A DNA stretch of 64,000 nt from the NCBI RefSeq assembly GCF_050624435.1, contig NC_134540.1:22842001-22906000 (forward strand). The letters run 5' to 3'. Numbering within the stretch: the stretch's first letter is position 1; each line of letters begins with the position of its first letter. The notes beneath the pieces are model-generated. The model did no database searches and was not told the DNA's origin. It saw nothing but the letters and a program-made list of their open reading frames with translations. The position numbers were made by a program, and so were the translations under genes. Shown in pieces: positions 58,643-64,000 of the stretch. The DNA comes from Tenrec ecaudatus. Taxonomy: Eukaryota; Chordata; Mammalia; Afrosoricida; Tenrecidae.

Positions 58643-59631
58643 GCTCCAAGCCTTTTCAAGGATTTTAGCGCTGTACATGCAGCAAGTGAAGATGGATTTT
58701 GAAGGATAATTTGTGAGTGGGGATTGGCTGGTTTTGAAAGTGAAGCAAACATTCCTTAAAATTCTGAGACACGTGTGAGTTGGTAAATCAAATATTCTGT
58801 AAATCGGACCCCATAATCTGGCAGCTTACTGCAATCTATTTACATGCTATCTTCCCTCAGGAGTTTAGGAACAAAAGGACAAGAAGAGATTATTCCTTTC
58901 CATTTTAGGACTCTCCACAGTGATCAGTCAACAAGGTTGCTTGAATCAAATTAAAATTCTTAACCTTTGATAAGGTCTATCATCTCAAAACAATGCTTAA
59001 TCATAATCAATCTTCTATGTAAATGTTCTTCAGATGAAAGAACAAGTCCTCAAAGCAAAGTTTAATCCTTCAAGTGAGTCACTAAAAAGCTGCTGTTTCT
59101 AAGCTCTCATGCCCACCAACACCTTTCCAGGGGTCTGAACCCGCATCTCTAGTTTTTTTTTTTTCACCTTATACAGATTAAGCTCCCTAGATAAGAAGTT
59201 TCCATTGGGGGAAAAAAAGGTGTTTCCAATGAAAGGAGATCCCTGCTTTACTTTTTAAAGTCTTTCAGGTCTTTTGTGAGCTTCCAAAATATATTGAGAA
59301 CATTCTCAGTGTTCTTATACGTGGTGCAATGGAAATATCCCTAAAGTGAACACTGTCAGCATTTCTACTCAAATGGGTGGGTGAAGAGTTCAGCACACAG
59401 GACTAGACCAGAAATTTCTAAGGTGTTGAATACCAATAATATCATTTTATGAAAGTTTCTATATATATTTGAGAGCTCCCGGGTAGATTTTTTTTTTTTT
59501 TTAAAGTACCACTTCATGGCACCTTCACAATCAGCTGCCACGGAAGAATCTAGTGTTCCCCAGAAGAAGCACCTGGGGCAGAACACAGCATTTACTTCCC
59601 TTTACACCTGTGCTGAAGCGTTGGTGGTTAT

Positions 59632-59812
59632 CAGTTGAGCTGCGGTTTGAAAGCGCCAAGACCACCAACTACACGAGAAAGACCCCTGTAAGGAAGGGGT
59701 CTCCGAAACACAGCGGCAGTTCCATCCTTACAGGGTTGGCTATGAGCCGTCAAGACTGCATAGCAGTTTGGTTCTTTGGTTCTGGGTTAGGGCGTAAGCT
59801 CTCCACGGCGTA
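59632..59812 (+). repeat. AfroSINE in KLF5 intron 3
   Basis: 'agctgcggtttgaaagcgcc', 'cagttccatccttacagggt', 'tggctatgagccgtcaagac', 'tagcagtttggttct'. Confidence 0.78.
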
Positions 59813-60454
59813 TTGCGGAGCCCTTTCTTAAACAGGGAATCCTGACTGTAACTCAATGTCCTTTGTTATCCATTTTATTTCTTGAATAGTGTTTCCATTT
59901 TTTCCCTGAAGGATTTTGGTGGGGTGGGGGCAGTTTGGGGGTGAACTAGTGGTCAGTCTTTTAGTGTCCAGGTCTGAGAGATGCTTGATCCAAGTATAAA
60001 TGCGGCCCAGGTTCAAATTTATATTCCATGGACAAATGCCATGTTCAGGCCCATTACAGACCGTTGATAGGCAAATACTTGAAAAATGTTACCATGCCCT
60101 CAACTTCCCAACAGCTTTCGTCTCGCTCTAAGATTTAATAAAATAAAACCACGCATCTGTTGCTGCACCGCTTTTTTCAGAATCTTCCCTTCGTGAAGTG
60201 CCAACAAATTCAGTTTCCAAAGAACTTCCCACTTCCAATGTAAAAGCGATAATTTTAGGCGTAACAAGAAACCAGTGGTAGTAGTAAAAAGAAATTCCAA
60301 TTCTAGCAAAATTCTTTGTACGAGACAGAATGAGAAAGGTCCATGAAAAAAATCCCTTTACCATTTTCAATTTTTCAAGCTTTTTGAAGCCCCTCAGTCT
60401 TAATATTTTCCCCTATTATTGTCTGGCTTTTAACTTCTGACTCCAAGTGCAGGT

Positions 60455-60608
60455 TCACCAAAACTAAAAACCAAACTCCCAGCCAACAAGTCGGTTCCGA
60501 CTCCTGTCTAGGACGAGAAGCCCTGCCCAGTGGGCTGTGGGAGTAGAAAGGCTCCACCGTTCATTCGTGGCGGCCCCATCGGTAACCACTGCCCCACCAG
60601 AGCTCCTC
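60455..60608 (-). repeat. AfroSINE in KLF5 intron 3
   Basis: 'aaaaccaaactcccagccaa', 'caagtcggttccgactcctg', and the reverse head 'ccactgccccaccagagctc'. Confidence 0.85.
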
Positions 60609-63600
60609 CAAGTGCAGTCGCGTTAACTTCCAGAAACGGACCGTGAGATTCCTTTGTACCGATGTTTTAGGAGCAACTGAATGATAGCAATGGGCATAAT
60701 AACCCCTTGTGGACACACGTTGTGTACACCTTGTTTTATTATTAATACGTTGTTCATATTCAAATACTGCTAAAATAACAAATACGATTTGGAAATAGAT
60801 CACTTATTGACCCTCTTTGTCTAGAAGCCACAGCTCACACCAAAAGCATGGTGCACACGTGCACACACACGAACAGCCATAAGGAGTGGCCAAGCAACCG
60901 TACATGTGTGCTCTTATACACACATGCCTTTAAGTGAAAGAGAAAAAGAGAGGCAAATTACGTTTCAGGTAAAAAGTCTAATCATTAAAAGAAGGCAGAA
61001 CTTTTCATTACTTTTATGTTTTCTACAAATACAAATCAAACGTTGACTATGGAGTCCTGTGAGAATTCTGGTTCAAGAAACTGGTATCTTCTCTTCCGTC
61101 TCATTAAAAAGAAAAAGGTTCTACGCCTTGGAAAGATGAGGCACCTTACGTGGTGGCTAAAATCTAAAAATCCAGAAGAGGCAACAGATGTCGTTTTGCT
61201 TTTTGGTTTGTTTTAATTGCATTTTTAAAGCATTAGGGTAACTTGACATTTAAAGCAATTATATATATTCCCACAAAATGGTAGGTTGTTTCACACTCTG
61301 CCTGTACAGCGGCAATCATGTGAAAGCTAATGTGTTTCATGTCATCAAAACACAACAACATCCCCTCATAGTTCTTCAAAGTCCCCAGAGAAAAGTGACT
61401 GTCCAGGTGAGGAGGAATTTGGGGGAGGGTGCAGTCACAAAATGACAGAAGATATTTTAAAAACGGCTTTAGCTGCCAAGCCTTAGCTCGCTTCAGGATA
61501 GAATGGTTTTAAAACAACGGGTAGGGTGGGGAGGATGCAAGGAGAGAGGCACGGGACATTTTAAAAGCATTGTCTGGGAGCTAGAAATGAGGAGAAAACA
61601 ACCTCAATGTACTATGATTACCCAGAACAAGTTTAGCCAGATGAACAAGTCGGCTACAAACCCTCCCCAAGGCATTTGAAAGACTATCAAACAAAACTTT
61701 ATTAACTGGATCGCAAGGCCTCATTCATGAGACGTTGAAGGCCACACTGTTTATGATCAGGTGAAAAAGCCCATGTAGGGGATTCACACAAGGCCTGGAT
61801 CCTCTTTTTAGTTTTTTTGTTTTGTTTTTTTTAATTAGTGCAAGCATGTCAAGCCAGGCCCATATTAAATTTCTCTCCCTGCAGGTCAAGTTCCTGAATC
61901 CCAGGTAAAACATTTAGAGCACTAAACCCTGACAGTTGAAAGGCCTTTCGATATGTTCTGATTACATCCCTGCAATAAGCAGGTGATTACATCATGATAT
62001 GCAATTGTATTCCTTTTATTAGGAGACTTTAACCCCAAGATAGTAAGTTCCCTCCTTACTGTCTCCCATTCAAGGACTTCCAAATAAGGGAAAAAACACT
62101 GCCAACAACAAACAGTTCAGATGTCTCTAAACACTTCCCCCCACCCTACCCCACCCTAATCAAAGCATTCAGATGGTAAGACAACAATCGCATATTCTGT
62201 AATAGGACATCTAGCTCTTCTACTTATGGAACCTTTTTTGGTGTTCATTTGTATTTAAGAGTTTGGGGTGGGTTTTTGATTCGATGCTTCATTCAATCAT
62301 GGGAGGTTTTTGTTTGAGAAAAGTAAACATTTCCACCTTAGGCTGCTCTCATTTTCTTCCTCCTTTCACAGAATCCATTTGTCTAGATCTAAAAAGCTCA
62401 GGCCTAAAGAAACTACTTATTTCCTCGAGACAAATTTCTCAAAAGTAAAACGGAAAGAAAAAAATAAAATCCCTTGGGTTTACACCTCATTTGTAGCTCG
62501 CACTAATAGTGGTCGATCACAAGCAGTGTTTATCTAGCGCGAGGGCCTCACACAATGTTTCCTAAGGTGCAAACAAAATGTCTGCGACCATATTCCTCCC
62601 AGTCCTGTATCAGCAGCGCTGACCTTTGTTCAAATGCTTTTACTTTTTAATGCAGCAGTTAGAGATAACTGCTTCATTTATCAAAACTCAATTTCCATAG
62701 TAACATCTAGCCTGGGGAGATTCAAGTCCTCACACTAATCCAACAACCCATTCAAAGGCACTGTTGAATACTTGGTTCCCATAGCAATGATGGAATAATA
62801 CATTTTGCTAGGTCATTGCTTTTATTAGCAAACTTATTCCTTGAACTCTGTGCTTATGGGGGGGGTGGCGGGGAGGGGAGAGAATCACTTTATGTACGCA
62901 GATGCCATTAGCACTGTTCCTTTCAAGGAAGTCACAAACAGCAACCATACCCGGATTGGAAATAGGTATTTGGTGGCTTTTTAAAGTATGCCACCTACTT
63001 TCATCTTTAAGTGGGTTTAAAAAAAAATAGAAAAACTTTTGAATGTGATTGCTATAGACCTGACAGAACAAATAGTTATCAAATTAATGGGGCTAAACTT
63101 ACACGCACACTTTAAAGCAAGGATGGAACAAACCAGAATCAAGTCTGAGACACATCAAATGTGGGTTGAGGCGAAGCGTAGAAGAATTTATAAGTCACAG
63201 CCCACTCTTGGACTGCCTGGTCCTGCAACTGCAGCCCTACCTTTCCGCAAGCACACACAACCTGCTAGTCCGAGAAAGGTGGGGCTAAAGGTGAGGTTAA
63301 AGGTAACAAAGTAAGCACTTAAGTTTTATATGCGGCAGGGAAAAAATCTAATACTTAAAGACGGCCTTCTAGACGTACAGTTGTCTCCCTTCCAGACAAG
63401 AATGGTGCCCTTCGCATGTGCTTAAATCCATTAGTGGATGCTTTTGTTTAGATTTGCAAGTAATTAATTCTATGTGAGGTGACAGGGCAAGGTCGTAGTG
63501 AAGAGAGCATCATCCTTCCTGGAACCAGACTTTTCCACTGAGCTGGATTCTGAGCCAAGCCAGTGCTGAAAAGGTAGGCCATTAAAAAATAAAAGTTGAC

Positions 63601-63698
63601 AGAAGAAAGAGGAGATCAAACACGTGTTGGCTTTTAAAAGGATGAATACCACTTACACTATTTACACAACTCACAGAATTAACAAGAAAATTACATAC

Positions 63699-63758
63699 CA
63701 GTGTGAGTCCTCAGGTGAGCTTTTAAATGAGAAGACTTTGTATAAACTTTTGTGCAGC
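63699..63758 (-). CDS. KLF5: KLF5 exon 3 (internal 60-bp coding exon, zinc finger 1)
   Basis: KLF5 is a nuclear Krüppel-like transcription factor that binds GC/CACCC boxes and drives proliferation of epithelial and stem cells. This 60-bp exon reads on the minus strand from an acceptor (pyrimidine-rich tract, then TTTTAG, at 63759-63764) to a donor (GTATGT at 63693-63698). It begins with the last two bases of a Gly codon and ends with the first base of another, so it is phase 1 on both sides. It encodes [19 protein letters not shown]. That is the second zinc-ligand Cys, the 12-residue spacer and the His-x3-His pair of finger 1. The first Cys of the C-x4-C pair must come from exon 2, outside the window. 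Finger 1 is shared by several KLFs; the identity rests on joining it to exon 4, whose phase matches. The next coding exon is 11.1 kb away. Confidence 0.93.
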
Positions 63759-64000
63759 CTAAAATAAAGGAGGAAGAACAGCTTGTCATTTTGGAGGCCC
63801 TTTTGAAATCTTCACATTGGATGATTCAGTGTTTAAAACCTGGCTTTAAAAGAAACCTCTCATGCTAGCTGAGGTATTTGAAGCTTCAGGTTTAAAAGAA
63901 CTTTTAAAGGGCCCTCCCCCACTGCCTTATTAAAAAAGGCATAAAGCAATCCATCTTCCGCCATCACCTTTTCAGCAACCACCGCAGAAAAGGCAAAGCT
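63759..64000 (-). other. KLF5: KLF5 intron 2, 3' end only
   Basis: The last 242 bp of intron 2 before exon 3. It includes a pyrimidine-rich tract in the sense direction and the TTTTAG acceptor. Exon 2 lies beyond the window edge. Confidence 0.85.

Overview
The window is nuclear DNA from a placental mammal, most likely an afrotherian and probably a tenrec (Echinops-like). Three things point there. More than 30 AfroSINE-type tRNA-derived SINEs are scattered through it. There are BovB-like RTE fragments. One copy of a SPIN-type hAT transposon, a family reported from only a few tetrapod lineages including tenrec, lies at 42993-43223. The species call is inference from repeats and is not proven.

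The only gene I can support is KLF5, on the minus strand at the right end. Exon 3 (63699-63758, 60 bp) and the terminal coding exon 4 (52439-52617) encode most of the three C2H2 zinc fingers and end with the KLF5-type C-terminus HMKRHQN. The 3' UTR runs to about 50838, with a canonical poly(A) signal. Intron 3 is about 11.1 kb, and 242 bp of intron 2 lie at the right edge. Exons 1-2, which hold the activation domains, are outside the window.

The left 50.8 kb is downstream intergenic DNA packed with retroelements. I use my own labels for two LINE-1-like 3'-end families. 'L1-A' is older, with an L1M-like tail ending in AATAAAACT. 'L1-B' is younger, with a tail ending in AATAAAATG; 13 copies are visible. 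No copy keeps an intact reverse transcriptase or any long LINE reading frame; all are 3' fragments. They nest. At 22.98-25.68 kb an L1-A copy was hit by two L1-B insertions, and one of those was later hit by a 482-bp LTR that kept a 6-bp target-site duplication. At 38-39.2 kb an L1-B sits inside an AfroSINE with a 16-bp duplication.

Repeat density falls sharply at the KLF5 3' UTR: the gene body holds only three recognisable young insertions in about 13 kb. No RNA gene, CRISPR array or bacterial feature is present. Most open frames in the intergenic part are chance frames in or between repeats.

The least-described material is the internal architecture of L1-A and L1-B: a shared homologous core, internal tandem modules that define subtypes, and a recurrent 5' boundary in L1-B. 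Together with the SPIN copy and the nested LTR, these are the most useful things to follow up.
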